DNA of 64,000 nucleotides from Microvirga sp052114605 (GCF_052114605.1 NZ_JBFRFB010000002.1:1-64000), one strand, 5' to 3'. Numbered from the stretch's first letter, positions 55,422 through 64,000 are shown. A program made the numbers and translations. Notes: a model not told the origin generated them from the sequence alone.

Positions 55422-56312
55422 GTGGACTGGGACAAAATCCGGATTTTCTACACCGTCGCGGAAGCGGGCAGCTTCACGCGGGCCGGCGATGATCTGGGCC
55501 TCAGCCAGTCGGCGGTGAGCCGCCAGATCAGCGCGCTCGAACGCGAGCTGAAGGCCCCCCTCTTCCACCGCCATGCCCGTGGGCTCATTCTCACCGAGCA
55601 GGGCGATCTGCTGTTCCGCGCCGCCCGCGACATGCGCATGCGCCTCGAGACCACCAAGGCGCGTCTCGTGGAGACGAGCGAGCGCCCCTCAGGCGAGCTG
55701 AAGGTGACGACCACGGTCGGCCTAGGCTCCATCTGGCTGGCCCAGCGCGTCGCCGAGTTCCTCGATCTCTATCCGGATGTGCGGGTCGAACTGATCCTCT
55801 CCAACGAGGAACTCGATCTCGCCATGCGCGAGGCCGATGTAGCGATCCGCCTGCGTCGCCCGGCCCAGCCTGACCTGATCCAGCGGCGCCTCTTCACGGT
55901 GCATTTCCACGTCTATGCATCGCTCGATTACATCAAGCGCTTCGGCGAACCGAAGACGCTGGAAGATCTGGACGAGCACCGCATCATCTCATTCGGCGGC
56001 GACCAGCCCTCCTACCTGATGTCCGTGCACTGGCTCGCGACAGCCGGGCGCGAGGGCAAGGAGCCGCGCCAATATCATTACGTGGTCAACAACATTACCG
56101 CCTTGAAGATCGCGGTGGAAACGGGAGCCGGCATTGCCGTGTTGCCTGATTACGCAGCGGTGGGCAATCCGAACCTCGTCCAGATCCTGCGGGACGTGGA
56201 GATGCCGTCGCTCGACAGCTACCTCGTTTATGCAGAGGAAATGCGCTCGGTCGCCCGTGTTCAAGCATTCCGCGACTTCCTGATTTCCAAGGCCCAGCGC
56301 TGGACGTTCTAA
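55422..56312 (+). CDS. LysR-family transcriptional regulator
   Basis: 296 residues from the GTG at 55422, preceded by GAGGGA; a GTG at 55395 is an alternative. N-terminal HTH: VDWDKIRIFYTVAEAGSFTRAGDDLGLSQSAVSRQISALERELKAPLFHRHARGLILTEQG (in parts). The effector-binding domain follows (RPSGELKVTTTVGLGSIWLAQRVAEFLDLYP, NEEDLALRE-type region LSNEELDLAMREADVAIRLRRP). It resembles regulators downstream of trxB in many alphaproteobacteria. No divergent target gene is present. Confidence 0.9.
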   Translation: MDWDKIRIFYTVAEAGSFTRAGDDLGLSQSAVSRQISALERELKAPLFHRHARGLILTEQGDLLFRAARDMRMRLETTKARLVETSERPSGELKVTTTVGLGSIWLAQRVAEFLDLYPDVRVELILSNEELDLAMREADVAIRLRRPAQPDLIQRRLFTVHFHVYASLDYIKRFGEPKTLEDLDEHRIISFGGDQPSYLMSVHWLATAGREGKEPRQYHYVVNNITALKIAVETGAGIAVLPDYAAVGNPNLVQILRDVEMPSLDSYLVYAEEMRSVARVQAFRDFLISKAQRWTF

Positions 56313-56577
56313 CGCATCGTGAGCAAAAACAAGGCTGATGTTCTAAGGTAAGAATCGCCCCTACTTGTGCAAGCTTGACCGGAATATGACCGTCCGCAGC
56401 TTAAGCCATGCACACAGCGCAGCCCTTTCATGAGGCATATTGCATTGCAAATAAGCGGTGAGCAGTCGATATGAGCCTTGGCTGATTTCACGCGGCATCG
56501 CTTTCTTCCTCCCGGCGACGCCGTGTCGGCCGTTCCCTCTGGAAGGTTTTGACTTTTTTGTCGGACCTCTACTTTAT
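56313..56577. other. Gap between the LysR gene and a strong plus-strand terminator
   Basis: 265 bases with no credible ORF on the plus strand. It contains AT-rich stretches (around 56340-56365 and 56440-56456). It ends in the terminator at 56578-56604. Either the LysR mRNA has a long 3' untranslated region or a small RNA is made here. Confidence 0.5.
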
Positions 56578-56604
56578 GCCGGGCCCTTGGCCCGGCTTTT
56601 TTTT
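56578..56604 (+). terminator. Strong intrinsic terminator, plus strand
   Basis: GCCGGGCC (56578-56585), loop CTT, GGCCCGGC (56589-56596), then eight T (56597-56604). It is 266 bases past the LysR stop and 18 bases before the stop of the convergent fadD-like gene. Confidence 0.9.
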
Positions 56605-56622
56605 GCCCTGAAACACGGCGCG

Positions 56623-58353
56623 CTATATAGAGCCGGTCCGGCTCACCTCTTCCTTGAGCATGCGGCGCAGGATCTTGCCGACATTGGTCTTCGGCAGGAA
56701 TTCCCTGAACTCAACACGACGCGGGACCTTGTAGCCGGTCATGTTCTCGCGGCAGAAGTGGCGAAGGTCTTCGGCCGTCAGCGACGGGTCCTTGCGGACC
56801 ACATAGGCCACGACCGCCTCCCCTGATTGCTCATCCGGCAAGCCGATGACGGCGGCCTCCATAACGCCGGGATGCCGGGCGATGACGTCTTCGACTTCAT
56901 TCGGATAGACATTGAAGCCTGAAACCAGGATCATGTCCTTCATCCGGTCCACGATCTTGATCTGACCATCCGGCAGGATGGTGCCGACATCGCCCGTGCG
57001 GAAATAGCCATCCGGCGTCATGACCTTGGCGGTCTCCTCCGGGTTCTCCCAGTAACCGGCCATCACCTGCGGACCCTTGACGCAAATCTCGCCGCGCTCG
57101 CCGGGCGGCATGGTGGCGCCGTCCGTCGAGCGGATGGCGACATCGGTGGATGGCAGCGGATAACCGATGGTACCGGTGAACTCCTCGATGTCGAGCCGGT
57201 TGGCGCAGACGACGGGCGAGGTTTCGGACAAGCCGTAACCCTCGACGATGGGATGTCCGGAGACTTCCTTCCACTTGCGCGCCACCGTTTCCTGGGTCGC
57301 CATGCCGCCTGCGACAGCAAAGACGAGCTGCGAGAAATCGACGTCCTTGATACCTTCCGCATGAGCCAGCGCATTGTAGAGCGTGTTGACGCCGGCCATG
57401 AGCGTGAAGTGGCTCTTTTTGAGAATCTTCACGAAGCCTGGGATGTCGCGCGGGTTGGCGATGAGAAGCTGGCATCCGCCGATCTTCGTCATGAAAAGCG
57501 CGCAGACCGTCAGCGCGAAGATGTGGTAGAGCGGCAACGCGGTGACCATCGTGTGATCATCACGCTCGCCGAAGAACGGCCGCATCCAGGCCTCGCATTG
57601 CAGCACGTTGGCCGTCACGTTGCGATGGAGCAGGACGGCGCCCTTGGAAATGCCGGTCGTTCCGCCCGTATATTGCAGGAACGCGACGTCGTCAGGCGAA
57701 ACGTCCACAGGAAGCGGCTTCTTCGTGAGCCCCTGTTTGTGGATGCTGGCGAACGAGAGCGCGCCCGGAATGTCGTACGGCTTGACCGCCTTCTTCACAT
57801 AACGCGACACTAGATTGACGACCTGCCCTTTGAGACCGAGCAGATCACCGGGCTTCACGATGATGACCTTGGTCAGCGTGACATTCGCCATCGCCTCCTG
57901 CACGGTCTCGGCGAAATTCTCCAGGACGAAGAGCGTCTGGACGCGCGCATTCACCAATTGATGCCGCAGCTCGCGGGCTGTGTAGAGCGGATTGATGTTG
58001 ATGACGACGCCGCCCGCCAGCAGCACGCCGAACATGAGCGCCGGATAGGCCATCACGTTCGGCAGCATGATCGCGACGCGATCACCCTTCTTCAATCCCT
58101 GGCTCTGCAGCCACGAGGCCACGGCTTCAGCGCTGCGATTGAGCTCGGCATAGGTCATCTTGCTGCCGAAGCTCTCGACGGCGGCACGGTTCGCGTATTC
58201 GACGACAGCGGCCCTGTAGATGTCGACGACGGTGCCGATGTGGCTCTCGTCGATGGTCTGCGGCACATTCGACGGATAGGATTTCAGCCAAGGGCGGGTT
58301 GAGGCGGTTCCAGCGGCATCGTTGAGGCTGGGCGCTGATGTCGTGGCGTTCAT
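56623..58353 (-). CDS. fadD: Long-chain fatty-acid-CoA ligase
   Basis: 576 residues. AMP-binding motif FLQYTGGTTGISKGAVLLHRN, then EGYGLSETSPVVCANRLD, the hinge region FRTGDVGTILPDGQIKIVDRMKDMILVSGFNVYPNEVEDVI, and the C-terminal Lys in NVGKILRRMLKEE. The N-terminal PWLKSYPSNVPQTIDESHIGTVVDIYRAAV start is the FadD-specific extension. It makes acyl-CoA from ATP, CoA and free fatty acids at the inner membrane for beta-oxidation. It lies alone. CGGGAGGAAG is upstream of the ATG. Confidence 0.94.
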   Translation of the reverse strand: MNATTSAPSLNDAAGTASTRPWLKSYPSNVPQTIDESHIGTVVDIYRAAVVEYANRAAVESFGSKMTYAELNRSAEAVASWLQSQGLKKGDRVAIMLPNVMAYPALMFGVLLAGGVVININPLYTARELRHQLVNARVQTLFVLENFAETVQEAMANVTLTKVIIVKPGDLLGLKGQVVNLVSRYVKKAVKPYDIPGALSFASIHKQGLTKKPLPVDVSPDDVAFLQYTGGTTGISKGAVLLHRNVTANVLQCEAWMRPFFGERDDHTMVTALPLYHIFALTVCALFMTKIGGCQLLIANPRDIPGFVKILKKSHFTLMAGVNTLYNALAHAEGIKDVDFSQLVFAVAGGMATQETVARKWKEVSGHPIVEGYGLSETSPVVCANRLDIEEFTGTIGYPLPSTDVAIRSTDGATMPPGERGEICVKGPQVMAGYWENPEETAKVMTPDGYFRTGDVGTILPDGQIKIVDRMKDMILVSGFNVYPNEVEDVIARHPGVMEAAVIGLPDEQSGEAVVAYVVRKDPSLTAEDLRHFCRENMTGYKVPRRVEFREFLPKTNVGKILRRMLKEEVSRTGSI

Positions 58354-58463
58354 CGTTCTTCCTCCCGCCTGTGAGCGAGGCGTGTCCCTGATGGAGATGA
58401 TATCTCCTTAAGGCAAAGATTGGCGCGGATACCCCCCTTTGTCGATGGGCCGAAGGAACGAGA

Positions 58464-58492
58464 AACGGCCGGCTTTGCGAGAGCCGGCCGTT
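58464..58492 (-). terminator. Intrinsic terminator of the EF-G-like gene
   Basis: AACGGCCGGCT (58464-58474) and AGCCGGCCGTT (58482-58492) pair perfectly around a 7-base loop. Read leftward the hairpin is followed by TCTCGTTCC, 41 bases after the stop at 58533. The U-tract is short. Confidence 0.7.
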
Positions 58493-58532
58493 CCAAAGGG
58501 TGTTTCAAGGTCAAAACCTGCCGATCAAAGCC

Positions 58533-60572
58533 CTAATGAGCCTTGTGGAGCACTATTTCAGCCGGCTTGCCGCTCAGTTCGGACAGATGGTCGAAATGCG
58601 TGGAGAACGTGCCGACACCGGCCGTCACGGACCGCAATTCGATGATGAGGTCGCCGATTTCCGCTTCCGGAATCGTTGCGCTGATTATGTCCCATCCGGT
58701 CCAGCCCGGCCTGCTGTCGTAGCCGAGGATCTGCCCGCGCCTTGCCGTGACGAGGCCGGTCGCCTTGGACAGGGCCTCCGTGGGGATCGCGATCTCGGCG
58801 GCGAGCACGGGTTCGAGAAGTACGGGCTTTGCTTTCGGCAGCGCTTCGGCCAGGGCGAGCTTGGCCGCTGCCTGGAATGCGGCATCGGATGAATCCACCG
58901 TGTGGTAGGAGCCATCCGTGAGCGTCACGGCGATATCCACCAGCGGGAAGCCGAGCGGACCGCTTTTCAGCGCATCGCGCACCCCCGTCTCCACCGATGG
59001 AATATACTGGCGCGGCACCACGCCGCCCGTAATCCTGTCCTCGAACAGGAAGCCTTCACCCTTCGGCAGCGGCCTGATTTCGAGCATCACATCGCCATAC
59101 TGGCCATGGCCGCCGGTCTGCTTGCGATGCCTGCCGCGCGCCGATGCGGGACCGCGGATCGTTTCACAATAAGCCACGCGCGGCTTCATCATTTCCACGC
59201 CAACCTGAAATCGCGCCGCGAGCTTCTCGACCGCGACGCGCAGATGCATCTCGCCCTGCCCGAGCAGCCTGATCTCGCCCATGTCGGGACGGGTTTCGAC
59301 GATGAGCGAAGGATCCTCCTCCGTGATTTTCGTCAGCGCACTGGAAAGGCGCACATCGTCCTTGCGATCCTTCACCTTGATCGCAAGCATGTAAACCGGT
59401 TCGGGCGGTGCGGGGGATACGATGGCGTCCGGCCGCGTCTTTCCGGATGAGAAGCTGTCGCCTGTCGCGATACCTTCCAAGCGTCCGAAGCCCACAGTGT
59501 CGCCGGCTTTCGCCTCCTGCACACGCGCGGTGCTGGTGCCGACAATCGTCACAAGGCTGCCGATGCGTGCCTCCGTGCCGCGCGATGCCAGGACCGTGTC
59601 GCCCTCATGTAACTCCCCGCGCAGAATGCGGGCGAGCGAGAGCTTGCCGCCCTGCCCCATATGCTGGGTTTTCATGACCTGCGCGAGAGGAGGCCCATCC
59701 TCGGACAGACCAAGACGAGTGCGGGTTTCCTCCAATCCAGGCGCCTCGTGGCGCAGGGCCTTGAGAAGACGCGTCACGCCGTTTCCGCGCTCCGCGGAGC
59801 CGATGAGGGCAGGCACCACATGCCGCTCCTTCAACTCGCGAGAGAGATCGTCGAACACACGGTCACGCGGGGGCTCGATCTCGGAAATCAGTTCTTCCAT
59901 CAACGCATCGTCGTAATCGGCGAGACGTTCAAGCATGGCATAGCGTGCTTCGCGCTCGCGGGAATCCTCGCCATCGGGCATCTCCACGATCTCGCTCGGC
60001 GCGTGTTCGCGATAGATGAAGGCCCGCTCCAACGCGAGGTCGATGAATCCTCTGACGATGCCGTCCTTCCATAGCGGGATCTGGCGCAGGAGCAACGGCG
60101 TGCGTGAGGCCTGCTGCAGCAATGCCAGCGTTTCGCGCACGCGCTGCGTGGCCACGTCGATCTTGTTGATGAACAGGAAGCGCGGAATGTCGGCTTCCTC
60201 GAGCTCACGAAGGATCACTTCGAGAGCAGGCACCTTGCGCTCGTCCGCCTCGCACACGACGATCGCGGCGTCGCAGACCGGCGTGACATTGCGCATTTCG
60301 TGCAGAAATTCCATGGAGCCGGGGCAATCGACGAAGGTCATCGTCTCACCCATGAAATCGACTGTCGCGACATTGGGCTCGATGCTCATGCCATGCGCGC
60401 GAGCCTGGGCGCTTGCATCACCGACGCTGTCGCCATTGGCAACGCGGCCCGCGCGGGAGATCGCGCCTGTCCGCTCAAGGATCGCTTCGAGCAGAGTGGT
60501 CTTGCCGCTCTGGAATGGGCCGACGATGGCAACGCATCGCGGGCCCGCAGCTTGTCTGCCGTTGGGTGCCAT
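58533..60572 (-). CDS. Elongation factor G-like GTPase
   Basis: 679 residues with the EF-G domain order. G1 is CVAIVGPFQSGKTTLLEAIL, G3 TFVDCPGSMEF, G4 LFINKID, G5 IGSAERGNG. Domain II is DGPPLAQVMKTQHMGQGGKLSLARILRGELHEG (in parts). Domain III is DPSLIVETRPDMGEIRLLGQGEMHLRV, and domain IV GRHRKQTGGHGQYGDV and AFQAAAKLALAEALPKAKPVLLEPV. The switch II His that activates water in EF-G (DTPGH) is Ser here, and G1 is not GHVDHGKTT. It is a paralogue of FusA, with an unproven role in translation. Confidence 0.9.
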   Translation of the reverse strand: MAPNGRQAAGPRCVAIVGPFQSGKTTLLEAILERTGAISRAGRVANGDSVGDASAQARAHGMSIEPNVATVDFMGETMTFVDCPGSMEFLHEMRNVTPVCDAAIVVCEADERKVPALEVILRELEEADIPRFLFINKIDVATQRVRETLALLQQASRTPLLLRQIPLWKDGIVRGFIDLALERAFIYREHAPSEIVEMPDGEDSREREARYAMLERLADYDDALMEELISEIEPPRDRVFDDLSRELKERHVVPALIGSAERGNGVTRLLKALRHEAPGLEETRTRLGLSEDGPPLAQVMKTQHMGQGGKLSLARILRGELHEGDTVLASRGTEARIGSLVTIVGTSTARVQEAKAGDTVGFGRLEGIATGDSFSSGKTRPDAIVSPAPPEPVYMLAIKVKDRKDDVRLSSALTKITEEDPSLIVETRPDMGEIRLLGQGEMHLRVAVEKLAARFQVGVEMMKPRVAYCETIRGPASARGRHRKQTGGHGQYGDVMLEIRPLPKGEGFLFEDRITGGVVPRQYIPSVETGVRDALKSGPLGFPLVDIAVTLTDGSYHTVDSSDAAFQAAAKLALAEALPKAKPVLLEPVLAAEIAIPTEALSKATGLVTARRGQILGYDSRPGWTGWDIISATIPEAEIGDLIIELRSVTAGVGTFSTHFDHLSELSGKPAEIVLHKAH

Positions 60573-60692
60573 GAAAAGTCTCCTTCCCTTGCCCCCAATG
60601 ATCTACGCCCTGTGCGTTAAGGCGTCTGGCAGTCTCTTTTCAAGAATGCTCTGCTCATTGAGCAGCCTTGGCAAGGTGTCTTTTGTGCAAGC

Positions 60693-60719
60693 AAAACGGC
60701 CAAGCTTTCGCCTGGCCGT
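60693..60719 (-). terminator. Intrinsic terminator of the DUF992 gene
   Basis: On the minus strand ACGGCCA (60719 to 60713), an inner GGC-GAAA-GCT stem and TGGCCGT (60702 to 60696) are followed by TTTGC, 25 bases after the stop codon. Confidence 0.8.
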
Positions 60720-60743
60720 CGAAAATTTTCCGGTCTCGAAGGA

Positions 60744-61217
60744 TTACCGCGCTGCACGCAACTCGAAGTCGCTGACGCCGAGAGCGAAATTCAACCCGGT
60801 CTGGCCGCCGACCGAAAGCGGTTGCAGAGCGACGGACCTGTTGGAGCCGCCGACCAGCACATTCGCTCCCAGGCCCGCGCCGACACTCGCTTCGGCTGTG
60901 GCACCGACATAGCTGCCGGCCAAGGAGCCAGGCGCAAGGCTGCCTCCTGAGAAGACTGCCCAGGCGAGAACGCCCCGCCCCGTCACGCCCACATCGAGCC
61001 CGAAACGGCGGATCACGCCGACATAGCGTTCGTTGCGGCCTCGGCGGGGATCGAAGGTGCAGGCTGTCGTCTTCTGCGATGTCACGATAAGCCCGATGCC
61101 GCCCGACACGTTGCAGGTCAGAACGCCCAAGCGGGTACGGCTCTGGGCTTGCGCCTCGTGGAAACCGGACGATGCGATGAGGGCAAGGATGGCGGCGGGA
61201 AGAGCGGCGCGAAGCAT
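60744..61217 (-). CDS. Exported DUF992 protein
   Basis: 157 residues from the ATG at 61217; the longer frame is not protein-like. A Sec signal (LPAAILALIASSGFHEAQAQ) precedes the DUF992 domain (PF06186) of RTRLGVLTCNVSGGIGLIVTSQKTTACTFDPRRGRNERYVGVIRRFGLDVGVTGRGVLAWAVFSG (in parts). The two conserved cysteines in LTCNV and TACTF probably form a disulfide in the periplasm. Function unknown; typical of Rhizobiales. The Gly-rich C-half ends SDFELRAAR. Confidence 0.85.
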   Translation of the reverse strand: MLRAALPAAILALIASSGFHEAQAQSRTRLGVLTCNVSGGIGLIVTSQKTTACTFDPRRGRNERYVGVIRRFGLDVGVTGRGVLAWAVFSGGSLAPGSLAGSYVGATAEASVGAGLGANVLVGGSNRSVALQPLSVGGQTGLNFALGVSDFELRAAR

Positions 61218-61313
61218 GGTTGAACTCCTAAGCTCTATGAAGCTTAGCGAGCAACCGGCAGACAGGAATGTCGTTCCATCGTTAGGCCGACACTCCTGCA
61301 GCAATATAGGATT

Positions 61314-61343
61314 GCCTCGGGAGTTAAGCTGTAATCCCGAGGC
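61314..61343. terminator. Stem-loop before the aspartate aminotransferase 3' end
   Basis: GCCTCGGGA (61314-61322) pairs with TCCCGAGGC (61335-61343) around a 12-base loop, 18 bases beyond the aminotransferase stop. No U-tract follows on either strand, so its role as a terminator is uncertain. Confidence 0.5.
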
Positions 61344-61361
61344 GGTAGAGATTGGTGGAGG

Positions 61362-62564
61362 TTAGCGCAGCGAACCGCAGAAACGCTGAATGCGGTTGCA
61401 AGCATCTTCCAGCAGCGTGTTCGACGTAGCGTAGGAGATGCGGAAGTTCGGGCCGAGGCCGAAGGACGAACCGTGCACCGCAGCGACGCCCTCGGCTTCC
61501 AGAAGCTCGGCGACGAAGTCCTCATCCGTCTCGATGACCTTGCCCGAAGGCGCGGTCTTGCCGATGGCCTCGGCGCAGGACGGATAGACGTAGAAGGCAC
61601 CTTCCGGCATCGGGCACTTCAGATACTTCGACTGATTCAGCATGGATACCACGAGGTCGCGGCGCCCCTCGAAAGCCTTCTTGAAGACCTTGAGGTGATC
61701 CTGCGGACCGTCGAGGGCTTCCACGGCCGCCCATTGCGAGATCGCGCTCGTGCCGGAGGTCTGCTGGCCCTGCACGAAGTCCATGGCCTTGATCAGCTGT
61801 TCGGGACCGCCCGCGTAGCCGATACGCCAGCCGGTCATGGCATAGGATTTCGAGACGCCATTCATGGTGAGCGTACGCTCATAGAGGCGGGGCTCGACCT
61901 GGGCCGGCGTGACGAACTCAAAATCGCCGTAGGTCAGGTGCTCGTACATGTCGTCCGTGAGCACCCAAACATGCGGATGGCGCATCAGCACATCGGTGAT
62001 CGCCTTCATCTCCGTGTAGGAATAGGCGGCGCCGGTCGGGTTCGAGGGCGAGTTGAGGATGATCCACTTGGTCTTGGGCGTAATCGCGCGATCGAGATCG
62101 CCCGCCTGGAGCTTGAAGTTGTGCTCCATCGTGCAATCGACGAATACCGGCTTGCCGCCGCAGAGCACCACCATTTCCGGATAAGACACCCAGTAGGGAG
62201 CAGGCACAATGACCTCGTCGCCCGGGTTCAGGGTGGCGAGCAGCGCGTTGTAGATCACGTGCTTGCCGCCGGTGGACACGATGGTCTGCGAGGGCTTGTA
62301 GTCCAGGCCATTCTCGCGCTTGAACTTGCGGGAAATGGCCTCGCGCAGCGGCACGATGCCGGAGACAGGCGTGTACTTCGTCTCGCCGCGGCGGATGGCG
62401 GCGATGGCCGCTTCCTTGATGTTGTCGGGCGTGTCGAAATCTGGCTCGCCGACGGACAGGCTGATTACGTCCCGACCCTGGGCTTTGAGATCCCGCGCTT
62501 TCTGCGTGATGACGATGGTTGCAGACGGCTTGATGCGCGAGAGGGCGTCAGACAAAAAGCCCAT
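61362..62564 (-). CDS. aspC: Aspartate aminotransferase (aminotransferase class I)
   Basis: 400 residues from the ATG at 62564, with CGGAGGATT upstream. N-terminus FLSDALSRIKPSATIVITQKARDLKAQGRDVISLSVGEPDFDTP is that of the thermophile-type subgroup Ib aspartate aminotransferase. The PLP lysine is in MNGVSKSYAMTGWRIGYAGG, with INSPSNPTGAAYSY (as LNSPSNPTGAAYSY) and the Arg of FRISYATS at the end. It makes aspartate from oxaloacetate and glutamate, and may also act on prephenate in this subgroup. Divergent from the Bug-type receptor gene. The frame continues upstream to 62693 without support. Confidence 0.93.
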   Translation of the reverse strand: MGFLSDALSRIKPSATIVITQKARDLKAQGRDVISLSVGEPDFDTPDNIKEAAIAAIRRGETKYTPVSGIVPLREAISRKFKRENGLDYKPSQTIVSTGGKHVIYNALLATLNPGDEVIVPAPYWVSYPEMVVLCGGKPVFVDCTMEHNFKLQAGDLDRAITPKTKWIILNSPSNPTGAAYSYTEMKAITDVLMRHPHVWVLTDDMYEHLTYGDFEFVTPAQVEPRLYERTLTMNGVSKSYAMTGWRIGYAGGPEQLIKAMDFVQGQQTSGTSAISQWAAVEALDGPQDHLKVFKKAFEGRRDLVVSMLNQSKYLKCPMPEGAFYVYPSCAEAIGKTAPSGKVIETDEDFVAELLEAEGVAAVHGSSFGLGPNFRISYATSNTLLEDACNRIQRFCGSLR

Positions 62565-62686
62565 GGGAATCCTCCGATTGGGGCGGTAAGAAGGGAGCGT
62601 GACGGGGGCGGACCCTAATCCGCTCAAGCTGTCCAAGCAAGCAAAACAGCCCCGTTGAAGGGGTTTTTGAGGAGCCGCCGTTTCCC

Positions 62687-63667
62687 ATGACAATATCCGT
62701 GACCCGCCGCCTCGCGCTCGGCCTTTTCGCCGGCGCGGCCCTTCTTTCCACCGCTGCCGTCGCGCAGACCTATCCCAGCCGTGTGATCAAGATGGTGGTC
62801 CCCTACCCGGCGGGCGGGCCAACGGACGTGATCGCCCGCATCGTGGCCGAGGAAATGGGCAAGGATCTCGGCCAGAACGTGATCGTCGAGAACCTGGCCG
62901 GCGCCTCCGGCGCCGTCGGCACCCGGACTGTGGCGCGCGCCGAGCCGGATGGCTACACCATTGTGTTCGGCAACAATCAGACTCACGGGAACAACATGTT
63001 CCTGCTGAAAGAGCCCGGCTATGACGCGGTGAAGGACTTTGCTCCTCTCGCAGGCGCCGGCGCGTTCGAGCATGTCTTCGTGGTGAAGAACGACCTGCCG
63101 GCCAAGACCATCCCCGAGCTGATCGAACTCGCCAAGAAGGACCCCACCAAGCTGAATTACGGCTCCACCGGTGTCGGCTCAGGCTCGCATCTGGCGACCG
63201 AACTCTTCATGACGCGCACCGGCACCAAGATGACGCACGTGCCCTTCCGGGGCGCTGCTCCCCTGGTGACGGAGCTCATGGCCGGGCGCATCGACGTGTC
63301 GAATTCGACCCTTCCGAGCGTGCTCAGCCAGTTCCAGGCCGGCCAGATGCGCGCCATCGGCATCGCAAGCCCGCAGCGCAACCCACAGGCTCCTGACGTT
63401 CCGACCCTGCGCGAGCAGGGCATCACCAATGCGGATGCGGAATCCTGGGCCGCCTTCTTCGCGCCGGTGAACACGCCCAAGCCCGTTCTCGACAAGCTGT
63501 CGGGCATGATCATCGCGATCCTCAACAAGCCCGACGTGAAGGAGCGCATCACAAAGCTCGGCTTTACTTTGAACGTGCGCGATCCCGACACCTTCAAGCC
63601 CTACCTGGAAAAGGAAATCCAGACCTGGGCCGAGATCATCAAAGCCGCAGGCATCAAAGCTGAATAA
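62687..63667 (+). CDS. Bug-family (TctC) tripartite tricarboxylate transporter substrate-binding protein
   Basis: 326 residues. A signal peptide (TRRLALGLFAGAALLSTAAVAQ) is followed by the Bug pattern: YPSRVIKMVVPYPAGGPTDVIARIVAEEM, QNVIVENLAGASGAVGTRTVARAEPDGYT, and NYGSTGVGSGSHLATELFM with THVPFRGAAPLVTELMAGRIDV. The receptor binds small carboxylates in the periplasm for TctAB-type uptake. No tctA or tctB genes are in the window, so it may be an orphan receptor. A terminator follows at 63690. Confidence 0.93.
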   Translation: MTISVTRRLALGLFAGAALLSTAAVAQTYPSRVIKMVVPYPAGGPTDVIARIVAEEMGKDLGQNVIVENLAGASGAVGTRTVARAEPDGYTIVFGNNQTHGNNMFLLKEPGYDAVKDFAPLAGAGAFEHVFVVKNDLPAKTIPELIELAKKDPTKLNYGSTGVGSGSHLATELFMTRTGTKMTHVPFRGAAPLVTELMAGRIDVSNSTLPSVLSQFQAGQMRAIGIASPQRNPQAPDVPTLREQGITNADAESWAAFFAPVNTPKPVLDKLSGMIIAILNKPDVKERITKLGFTLNVRDPDTFKPYLEKEIQTWAEIIKAAGIKAE

Positions 63668-63689
63668 CCTGAGCGATCATCACAGGCGA

Positions 63690-63724
63690 CAGATGGCCGG
63701 GCTTGCCCCGGTCATCTGCATTTT
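63690..63724 (+). terminator. Intrinsic terminator after the Bug-family gene
   Basis: CAGATGGCCGGG (63690-63701) pairs with CCCGGTCATCTG (63707-63718), one G-T wobble, then CATTTT (63719-63724), 22 bases after the stop codon. Confidence 0.85.
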
Positions 63725-63900
63725 AAGGATCGAACGCTCTCCTCAATCTTGCCCGCTCACGGTCAAAATGGTTAATGATTAGTTAACGCGGGCACTTAGC
63801 CAAGACTTTGAATGAATGACTTCAGTCCGCACCTGGAACTTTCTTGAGTCACAGAGGTTTTTTATCCAAACCCACCTTGGCCTCTTAAGGGGAAGAGCCC

Positions 63901-64000
63901 ATGAAAACCTTTCGCTCAAGAAACACCTGCCATGTGGCATCCCGTGTCCATCGCGTCGACGCGCAGCAGCAGAATCGCTGGTCTCTGGCGCTGATCATGA
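63901..64000 (+). CDS. 5' end of an unrecognised protein (runs off the window)
   Basis: An ATG at 63901 preceded by AGGGGAAGAG opens a frame with no stop before the window ends: 33 residues are visible, starting MKTFRSRNTCHVASRVHRVD and continuing AQQQNRWSLALIM. The basic N-terminus is unlike a signal peptide start. The stretch 63725-63900 between the previous terminator and this start is AT-richer and probably carries the promoter. No family can be named. Confidence 0.5.
   Translation, partial: MKTFRSRNTCHVASRVHRVDAQQQNRWSLALIM

Overview
The window looks like a chromosomal segment of an alphaproteobacterium of the order Hyphomicrobiales (Rhizobiales), most like the Methylobacteriaceae/Microvirga side of that order. 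This is inferred from high GC, the rpoD-dnaG and carA/carB/greA neighbourhoods, a Rhizobiales-type DnaG with a degenerate zinc motif, an extensin-like, a DUF992 and an ELM1-family protein, and dispersed GC-rich intergenic palindromes. No database search was possible; family calls rest on motifs and length.

Layout. 1-7.4 kb: mixed single genes (extensin-like protein, YciA-type thioesterase, a Cds1-like PLP enzyme, very small membrane ORFs, an atypical LuxR regulator, a secreted Gly/His-repeat protein, a tRNA with anticodon CAU and a glutathionyl-hydroquinone reductase homologue). 7.4-22.9 kb: a catabolic region. A leftward operon encodes a peptide/opine-type ABC importer (SBP, two permeases, two ATPases), an amidohydrolase-fold protein that has lost the usual metal ligands, and an ADP-forming acyl-CoA synthetase. 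Two IclR regulators run rightward from its promoter end. Beyond them a second leftward operon encodes a complete branched-chain 2-oxoacid dehydrogenase complex (E1alpha, E1beta, E2, E3). 22.9-32 kb: an adenylate cyclase, a 2OG-Fe(II) oxygenase-like protein, Ada, an MFS exporter, a cysteine-cluster protein, a CAP-RTX exoprotein, two DUF1801 proteins and an LrgA/LrgB pair, with nested palindromic repeats between several of them.

32-43.4 kb: rpoD and dnaG (leftward), a XRE-cupin regulator, a fasciclin protein, a two-component system with a divergent small His-rich exported protein, a Tat-exported AstE/AspA-like protein, a probable 6S RNA with a near-consensus sigma70 promoter, and a GatB/YqeY protein divergent from carA. 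43.5-55.3 kb: carA, a membrane protein, a methyltransferase, an MFS exporter, a GtrA protein, carB-greA, an Lrp regulator and an ELM1-trxB pair with overlapping stop and start. 55.4-64 kb: a LysR regulator, a rightward terminator with no obvious gene behind it, a FadD-type ligase, an EF-G-like GTPase, a DUF992 protein, an aspartate aminotransferase and a Bug-family solute receptor. The first and last genes are cut by the window edges.

The items most worth a second look are the amidohydrolase-fold protein lacking all canonical metal ligands inside a transport/acyl-CoA operon, the 6S-like RNA gene, the small membrane ORF interrupted by an in-frame amber codon, the palindromic repeats nested inside other palindromes, and the Gly/His 13-residue repeat protein.
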